Positions 31,965 through 42,426 are shown, counted from the stretch's first letter. The stretch: 64,000 nt of DNA from an uncultured Candidatus Saccharibacteria bacterium (GCA_958399925.1 CATXOC010000001.1:248001-312000); one strand, 5' to 3'. Translations and numbers: made by a program. Notes: a model not told the origin generated them from the sequence alone.

Positions 31965-33221
31965 ATGAAAAACAAATATGCGATTGGTATAGATATTGGC
32001 ACTAGTTCTGTCAAGGTGGTGATCGGTGCATTGCCAGCCGAAGAAGATGTCGATTTGCCGATTATGCGCCCTAATATTATTGGCGTTGGCGTGTGTCCTA
32101 GTGATGGCATGCGCAAGGGTGTAATCGTTGATATTAACAAGGTTGCTGATGCAGTCGATCGGGCTCTAGCCGACGCCGAGAAGATGAGTGGTGTTCATGT
32201 GAGCTGTGCAACTGTGTCAATTAACGGAACAAACATCATGGGTATGCCATCGCATGGTATGGTGGCAGTGAGCAATCCTAAGCAGCTAATCACCCAAGAC
32301 GAAATTAATCGCGCGCTAGAGGCTGCAACTATTGTAAAATTAGCGGCTAACCGTGTAATCATTGACACGCAGGCACGCACTTTCAAGGTAGACAACCAGG
32401 ATGGCGTGCGTGACCCAATTGATATGACTGGCATGCGGTTAGAGGTCGATGTCTATGTTACTACGGCGTTAATGCCGCAATTGCGCAATGTTGAACAGGT
32501 GTTAAGCCGATTGGAGGTCGAACCACATAAACCGTATATTCCCGCTGTACTCGCTGCGGCACGTGTTGCCATGGCTGATCGACAGCGCGAGAACGGGGCA
32601 GTGCTAATCGAGATTGGCCATTCTACTACCTCGATGGTGGTCTACGAAGAAGGAGATATTATTGATGTAAAAGTGTTCCCAGTCGGCTCGAATAATATCA
32701 CCACTGATCTAGCCATTGGTTTGCGAACTGATTTGGACATTGCTGAAAAAATTAAATTGCAGCACGCCGTAGCTTCGGCAAGTTTACGTCGAGGCCACGA
32801 GGATGTCTTGGCTATCAAGACTACTACTGCCAGCGGCGAACCGCGTCGGATTGGCTTTAAATCCGCAGTAGTTGACGATATCGTTGAGGCGCGCCTAGAG
32901 GAACTATTTGGAATGGTTAATAAAGAGCTTAAGCGTATCAAGAAAGCGGCTAATTTGCCATGTGGTGCAATCTTAGCTGGTGGTGGCGCTAATCTACGTG
33001 GTATAGCCGATTATGCTAAAGCGACCCTGCAAATGAATGTACAGGTATATAAACCACGCGAATACAAGGATGTATCGGGCAAGGTTACCGACCCGATGTT
33101 TACTACGGCTATCGGTCTAATGGAGGCTGATGTCGACGCAGTCTTGCGTGAAGGCGACGGCGGTCAGAAGCGTTCGGGTGGTATATTTGACAGTATCAAG
33201 AGAATGTTTGAGCGCAAGTAG
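31965..33221 (+). CDS. ftsA: Cell division protein FtsA
   Basis: This 418-residue actin-family ATPase tethers FtsZ to the membrane. The phosphate-1 loop GIDIGTSSVKVVIG is at the N-terminus, the 1C-domain region includes SINGTNIMGMPSHG, the second phosphate loop is EIGHSTTSMVV, and the adenosine-binding loop is LAGGGANLRGI. The C-terminal GGIFDSIKRMFERK is an amphipathic basic helix typical of the membrane-targeting sequence. ftsZ follows after 70 nt with its own promoter. No ftsQ precedes it. Confidence 0.93.
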   Translation: MKNKYAIGIDIGTSSVKVVIGALPAEEDVDLPIMRPNIIGVGVCPSDGMRKGVIVDINKVADAVDRALADAEKMSGVHVSCATVSINGTNIMGMPSHGMVAVSNPKQLITQDEINRALEAATIVKLAANRVIIDTQARTFKVDNQDGVRDPIDMTGMRLEVDVYVTTALMPQLRNVEQVLSRLEVEPHKPYIPAVLAAARVAMADRQRENGAVLIEIGHSTTSMVVYEEGDIIDVKVFPVGSNNITTDLAIGLRTDLDIAEKIKLQHAVASASLRRGHEDVLAIKTTTASGEPRRIGFKSAVVDDIVEARLEELFGMVNKELKRIKKAANLPCGAILAGGGANLRGIADYAKATLQMNVQVYKPREYKDVSGKVTDPMFTTAIGLMEADVDAVLREGDGGQKRSGGIFDSIKRMFERK

Positions 33222-33226
33222 TTAGC

Positions 33227-33256
33227 TTGACCGTAACTGCTAATCGCGTGTATAAT
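33227..33256 (+). promoter_or_regulatory. Promoter for ftsZ
   Basis: TTGACC (33227-33232), 18-nt spacer, TATAAT (33251-33256). The leader of about 29 nt carries AGGAGGG before ATG 33292. Confidence 0.8.
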
Positions 33257-33291
33257 GTAGGAAATGCAGATAAGCTATTTTAGGAGGGTAT

Positions 33292-34692
33292 ATGCCAGAG
33301 GTTAAACCAGCAGAAGTCCAGGCTCCTGCTGTCATTAAGGTCGTCGGTGTCGGCGGTGCTGGTGGCGCAGCTGTCAACCGCATGAAGGATGCCGGTATTG
33401 AGGGTGTTCAATTTATTGCGATCAACACAGATGCGCAGGCTTTGCACCATTCACAGGCTGATGTGAAGATTCATATCGGTAAAGATACTACACGTGGTTT
33501 AGGCGCTGGTGCTGATCCATCAGTTGGCGAGGCAGCCGCCCGTGAAAGCGTTGACGAAATTAAGAAAGCAATAGATGGTGCTGATATGGCGTTTATTACC
33601 TTTGGTGCTGGCGGTGGTACTGGTACTGGTGCTGCTCCTGTTGTGGCTGAGGTGGCTCGTGATATGGGTATTCTAACTGTCGGCGTTGTAACACGTCCGT
33701 TCACCTTCGAGGGTCAGAAGCGTCGCATGAACGCTGATCTAGGTATTGCCAATATTTCTAAGGTAGTAGATACGCTAATTACCATTCCTAATGATCGCTT
33801 GTTGCAGACGATTGATCGTCGCACACCGCTACTTGAGACATTCAAGATCGCTGATGATATATTACGCCAAGGTGTTCAGGGTATTTCCGAATTAATTACG
33901 CAGAATGGCTTAATTAACCTAGACTTTGCCGATGTGAAGGCAATTATGTCTAATGCAGGTTCAGCCTTGATGGGTATCGGCCGTGCCAGTGGTGACGACC
34001 GTGCTGAGAAGGCGGCACACCAAGCAATTGAGTCACCGTTAATTGAAGTCAGTATTGATGGTGCGCGCGGTGTACTATTCAACGTCACTGGTGGTTATGA
34101 CATGTCGATGGCTGAGGTTCAAGAAGCTGCTGAAATCATTACAGCTGCCGTATCACCAGACGCCAACATTATTTTTGGTGCTACATTGAAGCCTGAAATG
34201 GAAGACGAGCTAATTATCACCGTAGTGGCAACTGGCTTTGACTCAAACTACTTTGCTACTAACGAAGGACGTCGGCCTAATGCAATGTCTACTGCTGCCG
34301 CGACACCAAAGGAAGAGACAAAGACTCCAGAAGCTGTCGCTACGGCTGTCGATAACATCAATCTAGATAGTATTGATTTAGACAATGACGCTGATACTAC
34401 TGGTGCTGGTGCAACTGATTTTAATGCCGAGTCAACCAATGATACGGCATGGACTTGGCCGAACGCCGACGCAGAAGTAACTAACGATACAGACTCTGAC
34501 TTGGACAACAAGCCGGACGATGCGGATACATTTGACAATACTGACAGTGACGCCAATAAGGCCAACGCAACTGACAATAGTCTACTGAGTCCATCTAGTG
34601 ATGATGAGGACGAGGAATCGCGTGATACGTTGTTTGATACGCCATCCTTCCTGCGCCGTCGTTTCCATCACAAGAACAAGGAAAATCGCTAG
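33292..34692 (+). CDS. ftsZ: Cell division GTPase FtsZ
   Basis: This 466-residue tubulin homologue forms the division ring. It has the GTP-binding motif GGGTGTGAAP (about residues 106-115), the T7-loop region with NLDFADVKAIMSNAG, and the C-terminal domain up to about residue 325. A long acidic linker (rich in Asp/Thr/Asn, about 330-440) follows, and then the conserved tail DTPSFLRRR that binds FtsA, plus a basic end. The start ATG has a strong AGGAGGG site. The stop codon shares a base with the nrdR start. Confidence 0.96.
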   Translation: MPEVKPAEVQAPAVIKVVGVGGAGGAAVNRMKDAGIEGVQFIAINTDAQALHHSQADVKIHIGKDTTRGLGAGADPSVGEAAARESVDEIKKAIDGADMAFITFGAGGGTGTGAAPVVAEVARDMGILTVGVVTRPFTFEGQKRRMNADLGIANISKVVDTLITIPNDRLLQTIDRRTPLLETFKIADDILRQGVQGISELITQNGLINLDFADVKAIMSNAGSALMGIGRASGDDRAEKAAHQAIESPLIEVSIDGARGVLFNVTGGYDMSMAEVQEAAEIITAAVSPDANIIFGATLKPEMEDELIITVVATGFDSNYFATNEGRRPNAMSTAAATPKEETKTPEAVATAVDNINLDSIDLDNDADTTGAGATDFNAESTNDTAWTWPNADAEVTNDTDSDLDNKPDDADTFDNTDSDANKANATDNSLLSPSSDDEDEESRDTLFDTPSFLRRRFHHKNKENR

Positions 34693-35162
34693 TGCAATGC
34701 CCAAAATGTAAACATGATGATAGCCGTGTTGTAGAGTCGCGTGATGCAGGTTCGGCAATACGTCGTCGCCGCGAGTGTTTGAACTGTGGCACGCGCTTTA
34801 CGACCTACGAGCGCATCGAGCATCCTAACTTAGCCGTCGTTAAATCGGATGGTCGTAAAGTACTATTTGATCGACAGAAACTATATAATGCCATCCAGCG
34901 CTCAGTGGGTAAGACTCTAGATAACGAAACTGAGGTGGATGATATCGTGACCAAAGTTGAAGACCGTCTGTATGCTGATGGCGAGTTAGAATTTCCTTCT
35001 AACAAAATCGGTGACTTGGTGATGGACGAACTAGCACATCGCAATGAAGTGGCGTATGTGCGCTTTGCTAGCGTTTACAAGAAGTTCAAGAATGCCGACG
35101 AATTTGCACAAACTCTGCAAGAGTTACGGCGCAACCTAGAAAACGAGAAAAATAAGGAATAA
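34692..35162 (+). CDS. nrdR: Transcriptional repressor NrdR
   Basis: This 156-residue regulator of ribonucleotide reductase genes starts at GTG 34692, overlapping the ftsZ stop by one base. The N-terminal zinc ribbon has CPKC and CLNCGTRFTTYE, and the ATP-cone follows (VVKSDGRKVLFDRQKLYNAIQRSVG). The length matches the family. No nrd genes occur in the window, so its targets lie elsewhere. Three copies of an AAGGAAT-type unit follow the end of the gene (35153-35180). Confidence 0.95.
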   Translation: MQCPKCKHDDSRVVESRDAGSAIRRRRECLNCGTRFTTYERIEHPNLAVVKSDGRKVLFDRQKLYNAIQRSVGKTLDNETEVDDIVTKVEDRLYADGELEFPSNKIGDLVMDELAHRNEVAYVRFASVYKKFKNADEFAQTLQELRRNLENEKNKE

Positions 35163-35228
35163 AAGGAATAAAAGGAATAACGTCTAGGACAAACGTGCCT
35201 ATATGATATAAATAACGAGGAGGGTGGT

Positions 35229-35489
35229 ATGAAGCTAACTATGGTTTACCGTGAAAAATCAGATTGTCGTCTAATGGTAGAGAACTTTCTGCGTGATTTT
35301 CGCTTTCAAACTGGTAACGATATTAGTACGCTTGATCCTGACACGCGCGATGGCGCTGACTTCTGTCGCATCCATGATATAGTCCGTTATCCAACATTGA
35401 TTGCAACAATGCCCGATGGATCGGTCTATCGTATGTGGACAGGCGACTTGCCAGCCATTAGTGATGCGGCGTTGGCTGCAAGCGCTTAG
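35229..35489 (+). CDS. Thioredoxin-fold protein with a single active-site Cys
   Basis: This 86-residue protein begins MKLTMVYREKSDCRLMVENFLRDF. The strand-turn-helix with SDCR at the active-site position and the later segment YPTLIATMPDGSVYRMWTGD (with a cis-Pro-like YPT) fit a minimal thioredoxin or glutaredoxin fold. Only one Cys occupies the CxxC position; a second Cys (DFCRIHD) lies far downstream. GGAGGGTG at 35219-35226 supports ATG 35229. The substrate is unknown. Confidence 0.6.
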   Translation: MKLTMVYREKSDCRLMVENFLRDFRFQTGNDISTLDPDTRDGADFCRIHDIVRYPTLIATMPDGSVYRMWTGDLPAISDAALAASA

Positions 35490-35508
35490 GCGCCTAAGCA
35501 CAACCGTA

Positions 35509-35537
35509 TTGACAATAACTCTCTGTGCTTATACAAT
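35509..35537 (+). promoter_or_regulatory. Promoter for the large surface protein
   Basis: TTGACA (35509-35514), 17-nt spacer, TACAAT (35532-35537). The leader is about 90 nt. Confidence 0.75.
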
Positions 35538-35633
35538 AGGGATCGTAATAAAGGTGTGATAGGTAGCTTTAACAGGCGCGATATTAATTACTATCTGTAA
35601 CTGTTCGTTCGTGGCTACGTTAATAGGAAGGTG

Positions 35634-38600
35634 ATGAAGACTAAAAATCCAAATGCATTAAACAAAATAGCAGATTCTACTATGTCGCATAGCAAATTAG
35701 CGACATTGGCTGCTAATTTGCTATGCGAGGGGTGCTCCCTTTCTCGATTGATTAAACTAACTAAAACAATTGTTTTGTCATTCATAGGGCTTGCACTGGT
35801 AACAGCAAGCCTATCGGTCGGCATAACAGCTGTCGCTAAAAAGGGTGAAGTACAACCCCAAAGTGCAAATACCCTAGCATTAGCCAAAGCTAGCAATAAT
35901 TCATCTGTTAATAAAATTACACTAATAAAGGCAGGTACAGGCTTAGATGGTGAGGGTGGTAGTAATAACACCGTCCTAATAAACAACAGTGCAAAATGGC
36001 GTATAGCATTGAACCTGTCAACGGGTACTACAACTGTCACTATGGAATTTCCTAATGGCAACGTAATTGATGGGGCATCCATTTCGTCAGCTGCCGGCTG
36101 TGTGGATGGCAGTAAAGTAGAAAAGATCAACGGCAGTTATACCAATAACAAGGCTACATGTGTTATTAAAGCCGACTCACCAAAATCTCAGAACTGGGAC
36201 ATCACCGACTATGTCTTTGGTGGCAATGGTCAGAGGCTAGCTCCCACAAAGGTTACAGTTAATGGTCAAAATTACACTGGCGCCATTCCCTCGGTAACAT
36301 TGAAGGGTAAGGCGAACTATAAGACCATGTTGGGTCAGTACGGATCGACCTTAGTCAAAAAGCTGGGCTATGTAACATTCGGGTTAAGTGTGTACATTCA
36401 GGCTGCTGATAAATCTGCTCCTATTGGTCTGGAACCTCTAGGTGACACAGTTAAGCTTACTGTAGATATGTCTAGTCTACCGTCCGATTGGGAGATTTAC
36501 ACCGCTAATAGTATGGGTCATATAAATCTTTCGTACGGTGCGGGTGATTCTGAAAGCAGGATATTGTCCTATGGTAGCTGGACGCCAAGTAAATCTGCTG
36601 ACGGTAAGCGCCTAGAGCTTACAGTAAAAAACACAGCTATTGGCTATCGTCATTTTCCGACAGAAAATGACTATGGACGTGTACTTGAGGGAACTGATTT
36701 TTGGGCTACGTATGCATACCAAACTATTTATATTAGCGTGCCACTAAAATCATTGTCTGCAAACGGTCAAAACTATCAGCTAAAAACATTGGACTCCGTA
36801 GCGAGTACGATAGATGGAGCACAAACAACGCAAATTAGTGGCTCTAACGTAGGAGTGTGGCTATCAAGTCGTATAAATGGTAGTGTTTGGATATATGTAG
36901 CCCCCTCGAGCGTGTTGGGCCGCGATGACTATTGGAATGAGGATACACTGCCTGTGTATCCTGGTGAATCTTATAAGACTAATCCTCGTGTAGCTTTTGT
37001 AAATACAACCGACACGCCGAATACTAACGTAAATAGCTGTATGGCATGGGACGGTAGATATACCGAGCCTGATGGTGATGGTACCCCTAAACTGATCAAT
37101 AACAACATTACGGGTAACCTTTGGGCGCAGTACGGTGTGGTTTCTAGTGATGGTGTGCCGAATACTAGAACTGACTGTGGGGTAGTGGGGGATAGCAAGG
37201 CGAACTTCTTTAACACTATGGCTGAAGCGAAAGCTTATGCGGCTAAAAAGGTGGTTATGTCAATGCTATTCGCTTTCATGGTGATAAAGCTGTTTTAGGT
37301 GAATACGACATTGCTTATTATCCACTAAGGATTAAATCTAATACACCTGTCGGCACTAGTGTTAAGCATAGCCTTTATGTTTCAACCAATGAATGGCAGT
37401 TGGCTGATCCCGCTACTCAGAGCCTTGTTGTTGTTCCTGGAAAAGTCCATCCTGAGTTAAAGCTATCCAATAACTCTACGACCAGCCCTAATGCTAAGCC
37501 AAATGAAATCGAGCATCTAACTATTACGCCATATGCTTATGCAGCAGACACCAATGTTAAGGCTATAGTAACATTGCCAGCAGATATTTCGCCTGTAGAT
37601 GGTTCGTATAAATATAACGGTAATAAATTAACTCCAACTAGTGTAGTTAAAAATACAGACGGTACTACAACCATTACACTGCCGCTTGGCACGGTAGGAT
37701 CTAAAGATGCGGTTAACGCTAAACAACCTGACATTACGATGGACGCAGTGGTGTCTCCGACAATTGAGACACCAGCCTCTAGGACTATAGCTGTTGCTAT
37801 GTCTGGCGATGGTACGGGTCGTCTCGGAGATTCCTGGAAATCTCAATCTGCTACATTTTCTGTTTCTAAGACAACTAGTAGCTATGGCTATAACATATCG
37901 CAGAGCAGCGCCGCTTTGCTGCCCGGGGATAACCAAACGTATAATTTTACCTCATACAGTAATCCAGACAAAGATAGCCCAAATAAATCTATGACTACAC
38001 TGTCTATGTTGCCATACAACGGCGATAAAAACGGTACAAAGAACATTAAATATAGTAATGTTACCGTAAAGTTGACCGATCCTAAACTTAATGTTTATGG
38101 ACTAGGTGGTTACTATACGACAGACCCTAGGGTGCGAAATATCGACTTAAACGATCATTCGGCTGTGAACAGCTTTTTGTCCTATAAGGCTGCCTGGCAT
38201 GAAGTATCGTTGTCTGACTTCAATTGGGGTTCTGATGCTATTACACTGCCTAGTAACGCCACTGCTATAAAGTGGGTTGATACTAAAGCTATAAAAGATC
38301 GACTGTTGAGTTTTAGTTTAACGATTAATAACGTTCGCGCGACAGCTAGTGATGCCAAGCTGGCCACGGCTATAAATTATGTAGCTGTAACAGGTAGTTC
38401 GCCAATTGTTAACCCTGTTTCTCAGACTGCTGACGTTGCCGAAACTAAGGTGGATGTTAGTCTAGATAAAGCACTAGCTAACCTGAGCAGGGAAGAGAGC
38501 GGAGCTACCGGGCTTCTCTCTACCACTAACAGCGTAACCGCTGCAACCAACAGTGCCAGCGGTTATAGCCTAACCATGAAGGCTAAGGCGGCTAATAGCT

Positions 38601-38941
38601 TAATCAATAGCTCGACTAGCAAGCATACAATCGAGGCGTCAGCTAGTGCTGCGCCAAAATCATTGGCCACTAACACTTGGGGCTATGCGCTACCTGGTAA
38701 CACAGGTGAGGGATTTGGTAGTCTGGCGGACTATACTAAGCCGACTAGCGCTACAACCTTTGCTAAAGTACCAAGTAGTACTGATGATGCGGTAATTATA
38801 AAGCACACGGCGAATAGACCAGACCAGACTACGGGTGATGTTACTAAGGTTGCCTACGGTGTTAATCTAGGTGATAACAATGTAGCTGGTACATATAAGA
38901 CCGAAGTAGTCTATACGGTTACAGCTAACCCGTTCGAATAA
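35634..38941 (+). pseudogene. Large surface protein, split by a one-base frameshift
   Basis: The first part (ATG 35634 to stop 37296-37298) has a cytoplasmic start, a membrane/signal segment (IVLSFIGLALVTASLSVGITAV) and a Ser/Thr/Asn-rich beta-strand ectodomain. The second part continues in another frame, and translation upstream of its first possible start (TTG 37400) remains open and meaningful: GGYVNAIRFHGDKAVLGEYD joins directly to AKAYAAKK. The junction is a run of five A (37245-37249); six A would restore one protein of about 1102 residues. The C-terminal module (WGYALPGNTG..., TYKTEVVYTVTANPF) resembles end domains of patescibacterial surface proteins. No LPxTG-type tail is present. 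It may be a real phase-variation site, a decaying gene or a homopolymer sequencing error. Confidence 0.75.
35685..35728 (+). repeat. 17-bp perfect inverted repeat inside coding start
   Basis: TCGCATAGCAAATTAGC (35685-35701) and its exact reverse complement (35712-35728) are separated by 10 bp. They fall in about codons 18-32 of the surface protein gene, between the start and the membrane segment. Confidence 0.9.
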
Positions 38942-39017
38942 TCGGGCTGACTACAACAAACCTATAACAGTAGCGAGCGGATAATAGCCTGTCATGTAAA
39001 GCAGGGCAGGTTTGCTG

Positions 39018-39026
39018 TGCTATAAT
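39018..39026 (+). promoter_or_regulatory. Extended -10 for ileS
   Basis: TGC-TATAAT without a recognisable -35. The leader of about 52 nt has only a small TGCAG/CTGCA hairpin and a GAGGAGG site; no T-box signature. Confidence 0.6.
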
Positions 39027-39084
39027 TATTATTAAGTAAAAGTGCAGCCGTTTAACTGCATTAGAAAGATAACGAGGAGGAATT

Positions 39085-42000
39085 TTGAAGTTTCAATCAG
39101 GTACCCGACGACGGGCGAGTGAGTACGAGAAAGATCTCGTGTTGAAGTGGAAGAAAAATCGGACATTCCAAAAATCAATCGAACTACGTGACCCAGCCAA
39201 TTCATATGTATTTTACGATGGGCCTCCGTTCATTACGGGTGTGCCGCATCATGGTACGCTGTTGAGCTCTATCATCAAAGACGCCGTCCCGCGCTATTGG
39301 ACTATGAAGGGTAAGCGTGTTGAGCGTCGCTGGGGCTGGGACTGTCACGGCTTACCGGCAGAGAACTTTGTTGAAAAACAGATGGGTATTGTTGATCGTC
39401 GCCAGATTATAACTAACCCTGATCAGAAAGCCCCACTAGATAAGGATGGCAATCCTTTGCCAACTATTACTTTGGAAAAGTATATAGAAACCGCGCGCGA
39501 TTCGATGATTGCCAATAGTGAGACCTGGGAGGGCGTGATTGATCGTGTTGGTCGCTGGGTCGACTTCAAGGGTGCATATCGCACAATGAATAAGGATTTT
39601 ATGGAGTCTGTTTGGTGGGCGTTCAAACAACTATATCAGGCAGGTAAGATTTACGAAGGCGAGAAAGTCCTAATGTACGATACAAAGTTCGCAACACCGG
39701 TATCGAAGGCTGAAGTGACAATGGATAACGACGCCTATCAGACAGTGACTGACCCGTCGGTATTCGTAAAATTCATGCTACGCGATGGCGAAGCTGCAAA
39801 AATTGGCTTGCCGAATGATGCCAAAATCCTAGCTTGGACTACTACACCATGGACGTTGCCGGCTAACTTGATGTTGGCGGTCAATTCAGACATGACTTAT
39901 GTGCTAGCAAAAGTCGGAGATGAACATTTTGTGATTGCTAAGGACTGTCTAACTAACACACTGCAGGACGAGCGACACCAGCCGATTGCCTACACGATCG
40001 AGAAGGAATTCAAGGGCGAGCAGTTAGTTGGACTAAAATACCAGCCACTAGATACTGGTTCGACTTGGCCAACTGACCCAGAAATCGTCAGCAAGATTCA
40101 CCAGATCTACGCTGCGGACTTTGTTAGTAATGAATCTGGTACGGGCATCGTTCACATTGCACCAGCCTACGGTGAAGACGACTTCGCCTTAGCCAAAGCC
40201 AATGGCATTAAGGCCTTCCACGTTATTGACGACAACGGCTACTACTTTGATAGTATTTATCAGGGGCGTGAGGTCTGGACGAACAATAAATTTATTGCCA
40301 AGGATCTAAAAGAGAAGGGTATCGTTTATCAAATCCGCTACATCCAGCACGAATATCCGTTTAATCCGCGGTCCAAGCAGCGCATTATGTACCGTGCTAT
40401 CCCATCATGGTTCTTTGATATTCAGAATTCTAAGCCACTGATGTTAGAGCAGAACGAGAACATTAACTGGTTCCCAGCTCACCTGAAGCATGGTCGATTT
40501 ATGAAGAATATCGAGCAGGCACCTGATTGGAACCTCAGTCGCGATCGCTTCTGGGCTAGTGCTATGCCTGTCTGGAAGGGTGATAAAGGCGGTATCATCG
40601 TGGTTGGCTCGTATGACGAGCTATACAAGCTGAGCGGTAAGCGCCTGAAGGACTACCACCGCCCGTGGATTGATCAGGTTAAGTTTTATGCCGACAAGCT
40701 ACCTGCAGATGTACGCAAAGAATACGGTATGCAAGATGGTGAGGTCTATACTCGCATCGACAAAGTGCTGGACTGCTGGTTTGAGTCAGGCTCAATGCCG
40801 TTTGCGCAGTTGCACTATCCGTTTGAGAACAAAGAGAAGTTCGAGCATAACTATCCGGCGGATTTCATTGTGGAATACATCGGTCAGGTGCGCGCCTGGT
40901 TCTACTATGTTCATACGGTGAATACGGCGCTTGCTAGTATCGGCGCCTTCGGCAAGGATCGTATGACTGGGCATTTGAACGCCTACAAGAACGTTATTAC
41001 TACCGGTGTGGTAGCTGGTAATGATGGACGTAAGATGAGTAAATCCTTGGGTAACTTTACTGACCCTAATACTTTGATGAACCAGTATTCTGCAGATAGT
41101 CTACGCTTCTTACTACTAAGTTCACCACTGTTAAACGGTGAAGACTTTGCCTTGCAAGACAAGGATGTGTCTGACGTAGCGCGCAAACTAGCGATGATTT
41201 GGAATATGTACGACTTCTTTACGATGTACGCCGCGGTTGATGGCTGGGAGTATAATGGTGATTCTGTGCCGACCATTAATCTATCTGACCTCAACAACCC
41301 GTTGGATCGTTGGATTGTTAGCCGTGTACATCAGCTAACAGCGCATATCGAGAAGTTCATGGACGGTTACAATATTCCAGATGCCTTAAGTGCAGTGATA
41401 CCGTTCGTTGATGACGCTAGTAACTGGTACGTGCGCCGCAGTCGTCGTCGCTTCTGGAAGAGTGAAGACGATAGTGATAAGGCACAGGCTTACCAGACCT
41501 TGCACTATGTATTAGTGCGTCTCAGCGTGATCTTAGCGCCATTCGTACCGTTCTTAGCCGAAGAACTGTACCAAGATTTAACTGGTGGTGAATCAGTGCA
41601 CTTGCTAGATTGGCCAACTGATAACCCAGTAGACGACAAAGTCTTGGCTGACATGGCACGTACGCGTAACCTAATTAACAGTGGTCTAGCGCTACGTATG
41701 CGTAGGGATGACTCTACCAACGAGAAGCAAGTGAAAATTCGTCAACCATTAGCTTTTGCTAGCTATAGCGGTAAGCGTCTTGATCCGTATTACGAGCAGA
41801 TTATGCGCGACGAGCTGAATGTCAAGCGAATCAATTGGGTTGAGAATTTGGCGGATTACCAGGCAGGCCCAGTAGTAACAGATGTCAAGGTAAACGATCA
41901 GAGTGAGGTTGAGGGTTGGCTGGAACTAAATAAGCAGCTAACGCCTGAGCTTGAGCTTGAAGGCCTAAGTCGTGAAGTGATTCGTGCTGTACAAAAGGCA

Positions 42001-42216
42001 CGAAAGAGCGCTGGTCTGAATGTTGACGACCGAATTGAGTTAGCTATTCTAGCTGACGACACTAAGCTTGTTAACGCAGTGAAGGGGTATGCCAAAACTA
42101 TCCAAGCAGAGACTCTGGCAATCAAGCTTGCTGATGATCTGTCTGGCGGTGATGTCCATGCTGAGCCAGCTAAGGCTAACGGTATTAAGTTTACGGTAAA
42201 GCTAAGAAAAGCGTAG
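39085..42216 (+). CDS. ileS: Isoleucyl-tRNA synthetase, eukaryote-like type
   Basis: This 1043-residue class I synthetase charges tRNA-Ile. It starts at TTG 39085 with GAGGAGG just upstream. The sequence PPFITGVPHHGTLLSS carries a variant HIGH motif (HHGT, about residues 54-57), followed by RRWGWDCHGLPAE, typical of the long eukaryote-like type 2 IleRS. KMSKS is intact in GRKMSKSLGNF (about 650-654). The CP1 editing domain lies between, and the anticodon-binding and C-terminal regions follow. The type 2 enzymes are known as mupirocin-insensitive; applying this here is an inference. Confidence 0.93.
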   Translation: MKFQSGTRRRASEYEKDLVLKWKKNRTFQKSIELRDPANSYVFYDGPPFITGVPHHGTLLSSIIKDAVPRYWTMKGKRVERRWGWDCHGLPAENFVEKQMGIVDRRQIITNPDQKAPLDKDGNPLPTITLEKYIETARDSMIANSETWEGVIDRVGRWVDFKGAYRTMNKDFMESVWWAFKQLYQAGKIYEGEKVLMYDTKFATPVSKAEVTMDNDAYQTVTDPSVFVKFMLRDGEAAKIGLPNDAKILAWTTTPWTLPANLMLAVNSDMTYVLAKVGDEHFVIAKDCLTNTLQDERHQPIAYTIEKEFKGEQLVGLKYQPLDTGSTWPTDPEIVSKIHQIYAADFVSNESGTGIVHIAPAYGEDDFALAKANGIKAFHVIDDNGYYFDSIYQGREVWTNNKFIAKDLKEKGIVYQIRYIQHEYPFNPRSKQRIMYRAIPSWFFDIQNSKPLMLEQNENINWFPAHLKHGRFMKNIEQAPDWNLSRDRFWASAMPVWKGDKGGIIVVGSYDELYKLSGKRLKDYHRPWIDQVKFYADKLPADVRKEYGMQDGEVYTRIDKVLDCWFESGSMPFAQLHYPFENKEKFEHNYPADFIVEYIGQVRAWFYYVHTVNTALASIGAFGKDRMTGHLNAYKNVITTGVVAGNDGRKMSKSLGNFTDPNTLMNQYSADSLRFLLLSSPLLNGEDFALQDKDVSDVARKLAMIWNMYDFFTMYAAVDGWEYNGDSVPTINLSDLNNPLDRWIVSRVHQLTAHIEKFMDGYNIPDALSAVIPFVDDASNWYVRRSRRRFWKSEDDSDKAQAYQTLHYVLVRLSVILAPFVPFLAEELYQDLTGGESVHLLDWPTDNPVDDKVLADMARTRNLINSGLALRMRRDDSTNEKQVKIRQPLAFASYSGKRLDPYYEQIMRDELNVKRINWVENLADYQAGPVVTDVKVNDQSEVEGWLELNKQLTPELELEGLSREVIRAVQKARKSAGLNVDDRIELAILADDTKLVNAVKGYAKTIQAETLAIKLADDLSGGDVHAEPAKANGIKFTVKLRKA

Positions 42217-42240
42217 ACTAGCTAGCGACTACCACCTCAA

Positions 42241-42400
42241 TCTAAACCCTCCCTTGCAGGAGGGTTTAGATGTATCTTTAGTCTTCTAAACGGTGCTTTG
42301 AACTTAAAACACTCCCCCTGCAAAGGGGGTAGGCGTAAGCGTACGCATAGTTAGAGTAGAGCGCTGTTTAACTAAACCCCTCCCGCAAGGGAGGGTTTAG
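42241..42400. repeat. Three G/C-rich palindromes between convergent ileS and prfA
   Basis: Hairpin 1: TCTAAACCCTCC (42241-42252) with GGAGGGTTTAGA (42259-42270). Hairpin 2: CTCCCCCTGCAAAGGGGGT (42312-42330). Hairpin 3: CTAAACCCCTCCC (42372-42384) with GGGAGGGTTTAG (42389-42400). They resemble the CCTCCC/GGGAGG elements at 26440-26740 and probably also terminate both genes. Confidence 0.8.
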
Positions 42401-42426
42401 ACTAAAATAGCTGCACTATTGAGGCG

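Noticed and set aside
35153..35180. Tandem AAAAGGAAT units after nrdR
   Set aside because: Only about three imperfect copies of nine bases, overlapping the stop codon; too short to support a function.
39001..39084. T-box riboswitch before ileS
   Set aside because: The leader is only about 52 nt after the -10 box and has no T-box sequence, stem I or antiterminator.
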